Assembly: GCF_008365405.1 (NCBI RefSeq)
Contig: NZ_QOKV01000035.1
Location: forward strand, 1-44,337
DNA length: 44,337 bases
Reading direction: 5' to 3'
Source of the DNA: Azospirillum brasilense
GTDB lineage: Bacteria; Pseudomonadota; Alphaproteobacteria; Azospirillales; Azospirillaceae
The notes beneath the pieces are model-generated. The model worked only from the letters and a program-made list of their open reading frames with translations, was not told the DNA's origin and made no database searches. A program made the translations under genes and the position numbers. Positions 23,754 to 31,765 of the stretch are shown here, piece by piece. Every line of letters begins with the position of its first letter. Within the stretch, counting starts at the first letter, position 1.

Positions 23754-24773
23754 ATGGGCTACACAGTCGCGGTCGTCGGCGCCACCGGCAACGTCGGACG
23801 GGAAATGCTGGCCACCCTCGCCGACCGCCGGTTCCCGGCCGATGCGGTGATCGCCATGGCCGCCGACAGCGCGGTCGGCAAGGAGGTGTCCTTCGGCGAG
23901 GACGCGGTGCTGAAGGTCGAGGACGTCGGCCGCTTCGACTTCACGGGCGTGGACATCGCGCTGTTCGCCGCGGACGCCAAGGTTTCGGCGGCCCACGCGC
24001 CGCGCGCCGCCGCGGCGGGCGCCGTGGTGATCGACGCCAGCCCGCAGTTCCGCATGGACCCCGACGTCCCCCTGGTGGTCCCGGAGGTCAACGCCGACGC
24101 GCTCGCCGGCTACGCGAAGAAGAACATCGTCGCCAGCCCCGGCGGCGCGGCCATCCTGCTCGCCATGGCGCTGAAGCCCCTGCACGGGCAATTCACGGTG
24201 AGCCGCGTCGTGGTCTCCACCTACCAGGCGGCCTCGGACGCCGGCAAGGACGGCATGGACGAGCTGTTCAGCCAGACCCGTGCCATCTACGTGAACGACC
24301 CGGTGCAGAAGTCCGTCTTCTCCAAGCAGATCGCCTTCAACGTCATCCCGCACATCGGCCCCTTCATGGAGGACGGCGCGACGCGGGACGAGTGGGCGAT
24401 GAACGTCGAGACGAAGAAGATCCTCGATCCCAAGATCAAGGTCAGCGCGACCTGCGTCCGCGTCCCCGTCTTCATCGGCCATTCCGCGGCGATCACCATC
24501 GAGTGCGTGGAGCCGGTGACCGCCGAGGAGGCCCGCCGCATCCTGCGCAAGGCGCCGGGCATGCAGGTGATCGACCAGCAGGAGAACGACGGCTACATCA
24601 CCCCGGTCGAGGTCGCCGGCGACGACCCGGTCTTTGTCAGCCGCATCCGCGAGGACTACACGGTGGACAACGGCCTGTCCTTCTGGGCGTCCACCGACAA
24701 CCTGCGCAAGGGCGCCGCGCTCAACGCCGTGCAGATCGCCGAGCTGCTGGTGAAGGAGTATCTGGAGGAGTGA
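23754..24773 (+). CDS. Aspartate-semialdehyde dehydrogenase homologue lacking the catalytic Cys
   Basis: 339 aa, the length and order of a bacterial/fungal-type Asd: Rossmann start VAVVGATGNVGREML, FRMDPDVPLVVPEVN, STYQAASDAGKDGMDELF, IPHIGPFMEDGATRDEW, CVRVPVFIGHSAA and LRKGAALNAVQIAELL. However, where active enzymes read NxxANPNCSTIQ this one reads NIVASPGGAAIL (124-135), replacing nucleophile Cys131 by Gly. The GG of the nucleotide/phosphate loop (SAGGSVS) is ADA, SGAG is SDAG, and GHSE is GHSA. The Gln of TYQ, the Arg and the His of the active site are kept. Normal Asd makes aspartate semialdehyde for Lys, Thr and Met; this protein is unlikely to do that, so another asd should exist elsewhere in the genome. 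Confidence 0.88.
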   Translation: MGYTVAVVGATGNVGREMLATLADRRFPADAVIAMAADSAVGKEVSFGEDAVLKVEDVGRFDFTGVDIALFAADAKVSAAHAPRAAAAGAVVIDASPQFRMDPDVPLVVPEVNADALAGYAKKNIVASPGGAAILLAMALKPLHGQFTVSRVVVSTYQAASDAGKDGMDELFSQTRAIYVNDPVQKSVFSKQIAFNVIPHIGPFMEDGATRDEWAMNVETKKILDPKIKVSATCVRVPVFIGHSAAITIECVEPVTAEEARRILRKAPGMQVIDQQENDGYITPVEVAGDDPVFVSRIREDYTVDNGLSFWASTDNLRKGAALNAVQIAELLVKEYLEE

Positions 24774-24790
24774 GTCGCAAGGGGCCGATC

Positions 24791-25258
24791 ATGATCCCGA
24801 TCCGTCCCTCCCGCCCGGACGACGCCCCGGCGCTGTTCGCCGTCTGGCTCGCCGCGGTGCGCAGCACGCACGACTTCCTGAGCGAGGAGGACATCGGCTT
24901 CTACGCCGACCTCGTCCGCAACCAATATCTTCCGGCGGCGGCGCTGCTGGTCGCCGTGGACGGTGACGACCGGCCGGTCGGCTTCCTGGGCATGACCGGA
25001 CGGAAGATCGACACGCTGTTCGTCGATCCGGCATGGCATGGTCGTGGGATCGGCCGCGCCCTCATCGCCCACGCTCTCGATGGCGGAGCGGATCTTACGG
25101 TGGATGTGAACGAGCAGAACAACGCCGCCCGGGCTTTCTATCGGCGCCTCGGCTTCCGGGAGGTCGGGCGTTCCGCGCTGGACGACAGCGGCCGTCCGTT
25201 CCCCTTGCTGCATCTCGCCCTCGATGGCGCCGGCCAGGACGACCCGACCGGCGCCTGA
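24791..25258 (+). CDS. yjaB: GNAT N-acetyltransferase, YjaB-like
   Basis: 155 aa, 17 bp after the Asd-like gene on the same strand. Close in pattern to E. coli YjaB: IRPSRPDDAPALFAVWLAAV, THDFLSEEDI, LFVDPAWHGRGIGRALIAHA (acetyl-CoA loop, Q/RxxGxG/A type), VDVNEQNNAARAFYRRLGF and PFPLLHLAL. GNAT enzymes move an acetyl group from acetyl-CoA to an amine; YjaB's physiological substrate is unclear. Confidence 0.87.
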   Translation: MIPIRPSRPDDAPALFAVWLAAVRSTHDFLSEEDIGFYADLVRNQYLPAAALLVAVDGDDRPVGFLGMTGRKIDTLFVDPAWHGRGIGRALIAHALDGGADLTVDVNEQNNAARAFYRRLGFREVGRSALDDSGRPFPLLHLALDGAGQDDPTGA

Positions 25259-25263
25259 AGGCC

Positions 25264-26142
25264 TTACTTGACGAACAGCCGGTAGAGGGCGGAGTGGTCC
25301 AGCCCGCCGTCGCCCTGCTCGGCCAGCAACTCGAACAGCTCCAGGCTGAGGCCCAGCGCGGGAAGCTGGATGCCGGACTGCTCCGCCAGCTCCTCCGCCT
25401 GTTTCAGGTCCTTGATCTGGGTGACCACGCGGCCGCCCGGCGTGAAGTCGCCGGAGACCATGCGCTGGCCGTGCAGGTCCAGGATGCGCGACTCGGCGAA
25501 GCCGCCGCGGATGGCCTCGCGGACCTTTCCCGGCTCCACCCCCGCCGCCTTGGCCAGCGCCAGCGCCTCGGCCACCGCGCCGATGCTCAGCGCGACGATC
25601 ACCTGATTGGCCATCTTGGCGACCTGCCCGGCCCCGCTGTCGCCGACATGGGTGATGCGCTGGCCCATCGCCTGGAACAGCGGCAGGGCGCGGGCGAAGG
25701 CCTCCTCCGTGCCGCCGGCCATGATGGTCAGGCCGCCGGCCTCCGCCGCCACCGTGCCGCCGGACACCGGGGCGTCCACCCAGTCGGCGCCCTTGGCGCG
25801 GACGGCCTCGGCCAGCTTGCGGGTCGCCCCGACCGCCGTGGTGCCCATGTCGATGACGAGATGGCCGGGCCGCAGCGCGTCGATCAGCGACGCCGCCACC
25901 GCCTCCACCGCCACGGTGTCCGACAGCATCAGAACGATGGCGTCGGCGCGGGCGGCGACCTCGGCGGGGTTGGCGGCGGGGCTCATGCCCTCGGCCGCCA
26001 GTTCCTCGACCGGGCCGGGGCTGCGGCTGCTGATCACCAGCGCCGCGCCGGCCTTCGCCAGATTGCGGGCCATCGGCCGGCCCATCAGGCCGAGCCCGAT
26101 GAAGCCGACCGTCCGCCCCGTCAGAGCCGTCTGCCCGCTCAT
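25264..26142 (-). CDS. 3-hydroxyisobutyrate dehydrogenase-family NAD(P) oxidoreductase
   Basis: 292 aa from the ATG at 26142. Signature GFIGLGLMGRPMARNLAKAG (Rossmann), DAPVSGGTVAAEAGGLTIMAGG (substrate loop) and the catalytic Lys in GQVAKMANQVIVA. The family includes HIBADH, tartronate semialdehyde reductase and GLYR-type glyoxylate/succinic semialdehyde reductases; specificity cannot be settled here. It follows the TerB-like gene by 11 bp, probably as one operon, and converges on the acetyltransferase gene with a five-base gap. Confidence 0.9.
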   Translation of the reverse strand: MSGQTALTGRTVGFIGLGLMGRPMARNLAKAGAALVISSRSPGPVEELAAEGMSPAANPAEVAARADAIVLMLSDTVAVEAVAASLIDALRPGHLVIDMGTTAVGATRKLAEAVRAKGADWVDAPVSGGTVAAEAGGLTIMAGGTEEAFARALPLFQAMGQRITHVGDSGAGQVAKMANQVIVALSIGAVAEALALAKAAGVEPGKVREAIRGGFAESRILDLHGQRMVSGDFTPGGRVVTQIKDLKQAEELAEQSGIQLPALGLSLELFELLAEQGDGGLDHSALYRLFVK

Positions 26143-26153
26143 GTCCCGGTCCG

Positions 26154-26558
26154 TCACAGGCGGGTGTGGCGCGCCCGCGCGCCGCGTTCGATGGCGGCGG
26201 CGCACAGCCGGTCCACGCCCAGCTTGTGCCGGATCAGCTCCAGCATCCGCAGCTCCTCCTGCGAGGCCGACGGATCAGCCGCGGCGATGTCGCAGGCGAG
26301 CGCGTAGGCGGTCTCCGACAGCTTGGACGGAATCGCCTCCTTGACGATCTGGAGCGTCGTCTCCAGCCCGTCGGCGTCGGCCAGCAGGCCGGAGCATTCG
26401 CGGGTCACGTCGGTCAGCCGGTCGATGTCGAAATCCTTGAAGATCGGCAGGTAGCGGACGTTCTCGCCGATGGCCTCAAGCTCCGCGTCTGTCATGTCGC
26501 CGTCGCACGCCGACACCAGCACCATGACGTAGATGAGCGCGCTGTGATGGTTGATCAT
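26154..26558 (-). CDS. TerB-like (tellurite-resistance fold) protein
   Basis: 134 aa, all-helical. HHSALIYVMVLVSACDGDMT, then DAELEAIGENVRYLP with the acidic D..D.T..E metal-binding pattern typical of TerB/DjlA N-domains; the second half repeats it as CDIAAADPSASQEELRMLEL. The domain binds metal ions and occurs at the membrane face. Real tellurite resistance is not implied without other ter genes. Confidence 0.82.
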   Translation of the reverse strand: MINHHSALIYVMVLVSACDGDMTDAELEAIGENVRYLPIFKDFDIDRLTDVTRECSGLLADADGLETTLQIVKEAIPSKLSETAYALACDIAAADPSASQEELRMLELIRHKLGVDRLCAAAIERGARARHTRL

Positions 26559-26705
26559 CGAAACTCCTGCGGAAAAAGGGCCCCGCCCAATCTTGCCCGC
26601 CCCCCGCGCGCCGTCAAGGGAGGGAGCGCCGTCAAGGGAGCTATGCCCGCGGCGGACGGGTGGGTCCCTCGACAGGGGACGGGTTGCCCCTTAAGGTCGG
26701 GCCCC

Positions 26706-27653
26706 ATGTCGGTGGTCTTCAACGTGGCGCTCCCGGTCTTCGCCATCATCCTGGCGGGCGTCCTTTCCGGTAAGGCGAAGCTGCTCGGTCCCGCCTCGTC
26801 GGAGGCGCTGAACAAGTTCGTCTACTGGATGGCCCTGCCGCCGGTGCTGTTCCTCGGCACCGCGAAGCGCTCGCTTCCGGAGATCTTCAACGTCCCCTTC
26901 ATCGGCGCCTTCCTCGGCTCGATGCTGGCGGTCTACGCGCTGGGCGCCCTCCTCGGCCGGCTGATCCACCGGGAGCGGACGCAGATCCAGTGCATGCAGG
27001 GGCTGAACGCCTGCTTCTCCAACACCGGTTACATGGGCATCCCGCTGTTCCTGGCGGCCTTCGGCCCGGACCGTCTGGCCCCGGCCATCCTCGCCACCGT
27101 CATCATGAGCGCGATCATGGTCGGCATCGCGGTGATCTGGCTGGAGTTCGCCAACAGCCAGGGCGGCGGGATCGGCAAGGCGCTGCGCGACGTCGGCCGG
27201 GCGCTGGTCAAGAACCCGCTGATCATCTCCACGGCCCTGGGGCTCGCCTGGTCGGTCTTTCTGTCCGGCGTGCCGGTGCCGCGCCCGATCGCCATCTACT
27301 GCGACCTGATGGGCGCCTCCGCCGGTCCCTGCGCGCTGTTCGCCATCGGCCTGTTCCTGGCGACCCAGAGCCTGAAGGCCAACCTGCTGGAGGTCGGCTG
27401 GATCAGCGCCCTGAAACTGGTGGTGCAGCCGGCGCTGGCCTGGCTCCTCATCCAGACCCTGTTCCCGCTGGACCCCTTCTGGGCCGGGTCGGCCATCATC
27501 CTCGCCGGCCTGCCCACCGGCGCCCTGACCTTCGTGGTGGCCAGCCAGTACCGCATCTATGTGGAGCGCACCTCCGCCGCGATCCTGATGTCCACCATCG
27601 CCAGCGTGGTCACCCTGTCCTTCCTGCTGGCCACCTACGCGCCGCCCCTCTGA
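26706..27653 (+). CDS. AEC-family (auxin efflux carrier-like) transporter
   Basis: 315 aa with about ten membrane segments. Typical points are FVYWMALPPVLFLGTAK in helix 2, the ACFSNTGYMGIPLFLAAFGP motif, and the second-half repeat KLVVQPALAWLLIQTLF followed by LAGLPTGALTFVVASQY. Bacterial AEC proteins export or import small carboxylates such as malate or malonate; substrate unknown here. Starts after a short intergenic region divergent from the TerB-like gene. Confidence 0.9.
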   Translation: MSVVFNVALPVFAIILAGVLSGKAKLLGPASSEALNKFVYWMALPPVLFLGTAKRSLPEIFNVPFIGAFLGSMLAVYALGALLGRLIHRERTQIQCMQGLNACFSNTGYMGIPLFLAAFGPDRLAPAILATVIMSAIMVGIAVIWLEFANSQGGGIGKALRDVGRALVKNPLIISTALGLAWSVFLSGVPVPRPIAIYCDLMGASAGPCALFAIGLFLATQSLKANLLEVGWISALKLVVQPALAWLLIQTLFPLDPFWAGSAIILAGLPTGALTFVVASQYRIYVERTSAAILMSTIASVVTLSFLLATYAPPL

Positions 27654-27890
27654 ATCTCGGCTTGCCGTCTCCCGGCCGTTCGTCGTTCCGAACAGTAAGA
27701 GAGAGCGCGCGACAACGCAAAGCAGACCGCCCGCGTCTTTCTTGCGTCTTTCTTAATATTTGTTGTTCCATCATTTGATCCCGGCAAGTCCAACGCCCGA
27801 CGCATGGACGTCTGGTCTGCCGTCTCCTTTCGTTCAGACTCAAAACAATCAATCGCCGCCGCATCGTTTCGGGGGAAAGAGATACGCGCC

Positions 27891-29582
27891 ATGTCCATGC
27901 TGAGTTCCATGACCATCCGGACCAAGGTGGTCGCCGCCACCGTCGCGGTCCTGCTGATGTCGATCGCCCTGGGACTGTTCGCCGTCGACCGCCTGAGCAC
28001 CGTCAACCACGCCGCGGAGGAAATCCGCTCCAACTGGCTGCCCAGCGTCACCGCCATCGGAGAGATCGACGGTGCGGCGAACGATTACCGCATCCTGGAG
28101 GCGTCCCACATCCTGACGCTCTACCCGGCGGAAATGGCCGAGGTCGAAAAGGAGATGGCCACGATTCTGAACCGCCTGGCGGAGGCCCGGCGGAAGTATG
28201 AGCCGCTGCTGGCCCCCGGTTGGGAAACCCAGACCTACAAGCGCTGGGAGGCGGCTTGGGACGGCTATCTGAAAATCAGCCAGGGCAAGTTGCTTCCCCC
28301 CTCCCGGGCCAACGAGAACGAGAAGGCCACCGGCATCTACCGGGAGGAATCGCGCAAGGCGTTCGATGACTGCTCCGCGCTCATCAATGACCTGACCGCG
28401 TCCAACGTCGCAAACGCCACGAAGGCGGCGGACTCGGGCCGCGCCACCTATGTCGGGGCACAAAGCTGGATTCTGGGCGCCATCGCCTTCGTGGCGGTCC
28501 TCTGCCTGCTCGCCGGCATCGCCATGACGAAGTCGGTCGCCCGGCCCATCGTCGCCCTGACCTCCATCATGGACCGTCTGGCCAAGCGCGACCTTGGCGT
28601 CGCGGTGGAAGGCGGCAACCGGCAGGACGAGATCGGCGCCATGGCCCGCGCGGTGCAGGTCTTCAAGGATGGCCTGATCGAGGCGGAGCGCTTGACCGCC
28701 GCCCAGGCCGCCGAGGAGGAGAACAAGCGCCGCCGCACCGAGCGGGTCGATTCGCTGATCCGCAGCTTCGACGGCGCGGTGCACAGCGTCCTGCAGACCG
28801 TGGGCGCCGCGGCGTCGCAGCTCGACACCACCGCCCGCAGCATGACCGACATCGCCGAGCACACCCGCGCCGAGGCCGGCAGCGCGGCGGCGGCGGCCGA
28901 ACTGACCTCCACCAACGTGCAGACCGTCGCCGCCGCGTCGGAGGAGATGGCCGCCTCCATCACCGAGATCTCCCAGCAGGTGTCGCAGTCGGCCGGCATC
29001 GCCGGCAAGGCGGTGGACGAGGCCGACCGCACCAACGCCACCGTGCAGGGGTTGTCGGAGGCGGCGCAGCGCATTGGCGACGTGGTGGACCTGATCCAGA
29101 ACATCGCCGCCCAGACCAACCTGCTGGCGCTGAACGCCACCATCGAGGCGGCCCGCGCCGGCGAGGCCGGCAAGGGCTTCGCCGTCGTGGCGAGCGAGGT
29201 GAAGAGCCTCGCCAACCAGACCTCCAAGGCGACGGAGGAGATCGCCCAGCAGATCGGCGCCATCCAGGCGGCCACCGGCGGGGCGGTCGGCGCCATCCGC
29301 GGAATCGGGGCGACCATCGCCTCGATCAACGACATCTCCTCCTCCATCGCCGCCGCCATCGAGGAGCAGGGTGCGGCGACCCAGGAGATCAGTCGCAGCG
29401 TCCAGCAGGCGGCGCAGAGCACCCAGGAAGTGACGAGCAACATCGGCCGCGTGTCGCAGGCCGCGACCGAGACCGGCAGCGCCGCGACCCAGGTGATGTC
29501 GGCCTCCGGCGACCTGAACCAGGGGGCGATGCGCCTGAAGAGCGAGGTGGAGAATTTCCTCGTCGCCATCAAGGCGGCCTGA
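27891..29582 (+). CDS. Methyl-accepting chemotaxis protein
   Basis: 563 aa from ATG 27891. Membrane helix 11-31, periplasmic four-helix-bundle (4HB_MCP) sensor to about 188, second helix 192-215, HAMP 216-268, then the long cytoplasmic coiled coil with the signalling tip IGDVVDLIQNIAAQTNLLAL, then NATIEAARAGEAGKGFAVVA and SEVKSLA. No C-terminal CheR-binding pentapeptide is present. Controls CheA kinase activity in response to a small ligand; the sensor type often sees metabolites or amino acids. A hairpin follows the stop. Confidence 0.95.
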   Translation: MSMLSSMTIRTKVVAATVAVLLMSIALGLFAVDRLSTVNHAAEEIRSNWLPSVTAIGEIDGAANDYRILEASHILTLYPAEMAEVEKEMATILNRLAEARRKYEPLLAPGWETQTYKRWEAAWDGYLKISQGKLLPPSRANENEKATGIYREESRKAFDDCSALINDLTASNVANATKAADSGRATYVGAQSWILGAIAFVAVLCLLAGIAMTKSVARPIVALTSIMDRLAKRDLGVAVEGGNRQDEIGAMARAVQVFKDGLIEAERLTAAQAAEEENKRRRTERVDSLIRSFDGAVHSVLQTVGAAASQLDTTARSMTDIAEHTRAEAGSAAAAAELTSTNVQTVAAASEEMAASITEISQQVSQSAGIAGKAVDEADRTNATVQGLSEAAQRIGDVVDLIQNIAAQTNLLALNATIEAARAGEAGKGFAVVASEVKSLANQTSKATEEIAQQIGAIQAATGGAVGAIRGIGATIASINDISSSIAAAIEEQGAATQEISRSVQQAAQSTQEVTSNIGRVSQAATETGSAATQVMSASGDLNQGAMRLKSEVENFLVAIKAA

Positions 29583-29610
29583 GGCGAGGCGGCCTGAGGA
29601 TCCTGTGATC

Positions 29611-29632
29611 GGGACCGCCCACCGGCGGTCCC
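29611..29632 (+). terminator. Hairpin after the chemoreceptor gene
   Basis: GGGACCGCC and GGCGGTCCC form a 9-bp stem with loop CACC, 28 bp after the stop. There is no proper U-tract, so termination efficiency is uncertain. Confidence 0.45.
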
Positions 29633-29639
29633 GCCGCTG

Positions 29640-29666
29640 TTGCCAAGCCGCCGCTGCCCGTATAAT
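29640..29666 (+). promoter_or_regulatory. Sigma-70-type promoter for metA
   Basis: TTGCCA (29640-29645) and a perfect TATAAT (29661-29666), 15 bp apart. The expected start at about 29672 is right before the folded leader of metA, which supports both calls. The short spacer could be read as 16 bp if GTTGCC is used. Confidence 0.6.
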
Positions 29667-29674
29667 GTGCGCCG

Positions 29675-29748
29675 CGCATCAAGAGTTGAGCGGACGCTCA
29701 ACGCCAACCTGCTTTCCCGAGCAAGGTGGCGCCCCGAAGGGGGATGTG
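29675..29748 (+). ncRNA. Candidate SAM-I/IV-type riboswitch leader of metA
   Basis: The leader can fold into a closing stem CGCATC/GATGTG, a hairpin GTTGAGC-GGAC-GCTCAAC (29685-29702), and a second hairpin CCTGC...GCAAGG with the flanking core GCCAACC ... AAGGTGGC, plus CCCC-GAAG-GGGG. The order ATCAAGAG - hairpin - G(C)CAACC - hairpin - GGTG - closing stem is the layout of the SAM-I/SAM-IV riboswitch family, which senses S-adenosylmethionine and controls methionine genes. The gene downstream is metA and a promoter lies just upstream. The match is from memory, not a covariance search. Confidence 0.6.
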
Positions 29749-29824
29749 GCCGGACCGGCAAACAAACGGGGTTCGCCATGACGTCTGTTCCGACCGATGC
29801 ACCGACAGCGGAGCCGGACGAGTC

Positions 29825-30748
29825 ATGCCCATCAGGATACCCAACGATCTTCCCGCCTTCACCGCCCTGCAGGCCGAGGGCGTCATGGTCATGCAGGAGG
29901 CCGACGCCATCCGGCAGGACATCCGGCCCCTGCGCTTCGGCCTGCTCAACCTGATGCCTGACAAGATCCGGACCGAGACGCAGATCGCGCGCCTTCTCGG
30001 CAGCACGCCGCTTCAGGTCGAGCTGTCGCTGATCCGGATCACCAACCATGTGCCGCGCAACACCGCGGCGGACCACATGAGCGCCTTCTACCGGTCGTGG
30101 GAGGACGCGCGCCGCGAAAAATTCGACGGCTTCATCATCACCGGCGCCCCGGTCGAAACGATGCCCTTCGAGGAAGTGTCCTACTGGGACGAGCTGTGTT
30201 CGGTCTTCGACTGGACGCAGAGCCACGTCCATTCCTGCCTGAACATCTGTTGGGCGGCGCAGGCCGCCCTTCATCATTTCCACGGCGTGCCGAAACATCT
30301 TCTGTCGCGCAAGGCGTCCGGCGTGTACCGGCACCGCAACCGCGCGCCCGCCTCGCCCTATCTGTGCGGCCTGTCCGACGGCGTGCCCATCCCGGTGTCG
30401 CGCTGGACCGAAGTGCGCGAGGAGGACATCCCCCCCGACAGCGGCCTGCGCGTGCTCCTGGATTCCCCGGAGGCCGGCCCCTGCCTGCTGGAGGACGCCG
30501 CCCACCGGTCGCTGCACATGTTCAACCACATCGAGTATGACACGGACACGCTGCGCAACGAGTATGTCCGGGACGTCGCCAAGGACGCGGCGACGCCGGT
30601 TCCCCACGGCTATTTTCCGGACGACGATCCGAGCCGCCCGCCCGAGAACCGGTGGCGGAGCCACGCCCATCTGCTGTTCGCGAACTGGATCAACCAGATC
30701 TACCAGACGACGCCCTTCGAGGTCGACCGGATCGGAACGGGAGGATAG
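29825..30748 (+). CDS. metAA: Homoserine O-acyltransferase (MetA type, probably acetyl-specific)
   Basis: 307 aa, standard length. Catalytic Cys142 in NICWAAQAA, His235 and Glu237 in FNHIEYD, and the conserved LNLMPDKIRTETQIARLLG. Residue 111 is Glu (GAPVETM): in this family Glu111 goes with acetyl-CoA and Gly111 with succinyl-CoA (established for B. cereus versus E. coli MetA), so I predict O-acetylhomoserine as product. It commits homoserine to methionine synthesis. The ATG at 29825 has GGACGAG upstream, and the leader is a probable SAM sensor. Confidence 0.93.
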   Translation: MPIRIPNDLPAFTALQAEGVMVMQEADAIRQDIRPLRFGLLNLMPDKIRTETQIARLLGSTPLQVELSLIRITNHVPRNTAADHMSAFYRSWEDARREKFDGFIITGAPVETMPFEEVSYWDELCSVFDWTQSHVHSCLNICWAAQAALHHFHGVPKHLLSRKASGVYRHRNRAPASPYLCGLSDGVPIPVSRWTEVREEDIPPDSGLRVLLDSPEAGPCLLEDAAHRSLHMFNHIEYDTDTLRNEYVRDVAKDAATPVPHGYFPDDDPSRPPENRWRSHAHLLFANWINQIYQTTPFEVDRIGTGG

Positions 30749-31202
30749 GCCGCCTGCCAGCCGGGAAAATCGCCGCCGGTCAGGTTGCCGTTCCGAGTCG
30801 CAACGGCGTACACTCCGGCACTTTTCCCTTCGCGGCGAGCGCCATCGGCGTCCATATCTTGCCTGCCGGATAACTGCGCACCAACCAACAGCAAGCATAG
30901 AATATTCAATTTTGATAAAATGCTATATTTTACGATGATGACTGGCAATGATAAACAACGACAACACATCATGACCAATCGATAGTTCATCTTTCTACAA
31001 CGAATTTTTTGAGAAATTTCTCTAAGATAGCCAAACATACGAAAATCTGCGGCCTTTTTGACCCGCTTCAATCAAATGAAAATATATTCAAACTTTGGTT
31101 GACATGCAATCGCATGGCGTCCAACTGACGCATTTTCATTAAACTGATTATAATTCTATATTTTTGCTTCCCACGTGTTTCTTTTAAAAAGCGGAGGCAG
31201 AT
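30749..31202. other. Intergenic region entering a low-GC islet
   Basis: 454 bp with no supportable gene. 30757-30806 resembles part of the dinG-like gene; base composition then drops sharply from about 30,880. A candidate promoter for the next gene is CTGACG (31125-31130), an 18-bp spacer and TATAAT (31149-31154). Confidence 0.5.
30757..30806 (-). pseudogene. 50-bp fragment matching the dinG-like helicase
   Basis: Aligns without gaps to 34071-34120 inside the dinG-type gene, with 44 of 50 bases identical. On the minus strand it encodes ATRNGNLTGGDFPGW against ATRDGDLTGGDFPGW of the helicase. Stops or unrelated sequence border it, so it is a scrap, probably left by a duplication or rearrangement involving dinG. 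Confidence 0.65.
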
Positions 31203-31736
31203 ATGAACGAAAGCGGATTTGAGATTTCATTTTCATCATCGCCAATCACAAGAAGAAGTTTGATTATCGGCATGACATCAAGTCTGGTTATTCCAACCAT
31301 TCTGAGTGGTTGCTCGACTGCGGACATTCGCATCGCTGGGGACAAAATTTCTTCCTACGCCATCGCGGCCCTGACGGCTTTTCGCGAGCTGATGGGTTAC
31401 AAAACCGGCGGAACGGAAGTCGCAGCCGCGGATTTCGTCAATCCGACTCAACAGGCGTCGAACGGGCTGATCGAAACGCAGTTTTGGTACTCTGGCGTCC
31501 GCGCAAGGGAACACTTGGCACGTCTCCAGGGGCCATACGCTGAGAACTATTTCGAAACGGCCTTCGAACCCCTCCAACCGCGAACGGACCGCGTCAACCT
31601 CGCCCCCAATCAGATGGGAACGCTTACCGCTCGCAAAGGTGCATCCACGCGCCTCGGGACGTACGCCATTCAATACAGAACGGCAGTTCAAACTTATAAT
31701 CCCACGAATTCTCAAATTTACCTCATTGAGATTTGA
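31203..31736 (+). CDS. Putative lipoprotein in low-GC islet (unknown family)
   Basis: 177 aa with GGAGG seven bases before the ATG. The N-terminus has a twin-arginine-like TRRSLIIG, a hydrophobic run MTSSLVIPTI and the lipobox LSGC (Cys near 37), so it is probably lipidated, possibly via Tat. The mature part has FRELMGYKTGGTEVAAADFV and QFWYSGVRAREHLARLQGPY; I do not recognise it. Codon use is AT-rich compared with neighbours, indicating recent acquisition. It overlaps or abuts the next lipoprotein gene. Confidence 0.7.
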   Translation: MNESGFEISFSSSPITRRSLIIGMTSSLVIPTILSGCSTADIRIAGDKISSYAIAALTAFRELMGYKTGGTEVAAADFVNPTQQASNGLIETQFWYSGVRAREHLARLQGPYAENYFETAFEPLQPRTDRVNLAPNQMGTLTARKGASTRLGTYAIQYRTAVQTYNPTNSQIYLIEI

Positions 31737-31765
31737 GAAAACAAACAGGGATAGGCCACACAGCC

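Noticed and set aside
26154..26558. Tellurite resistance operon
   Set aside because: Only a single TerB-fold protein is present, paired with a dehydrogenase; no terA, terC, terD or terZ genes are nearby.
28448..30898. 816-codon open frame on the minus strand across the chemoreceptor and metA
   Set aside because: Antisense shadow made of two unrelated segments, with no domain and no ribosome site.
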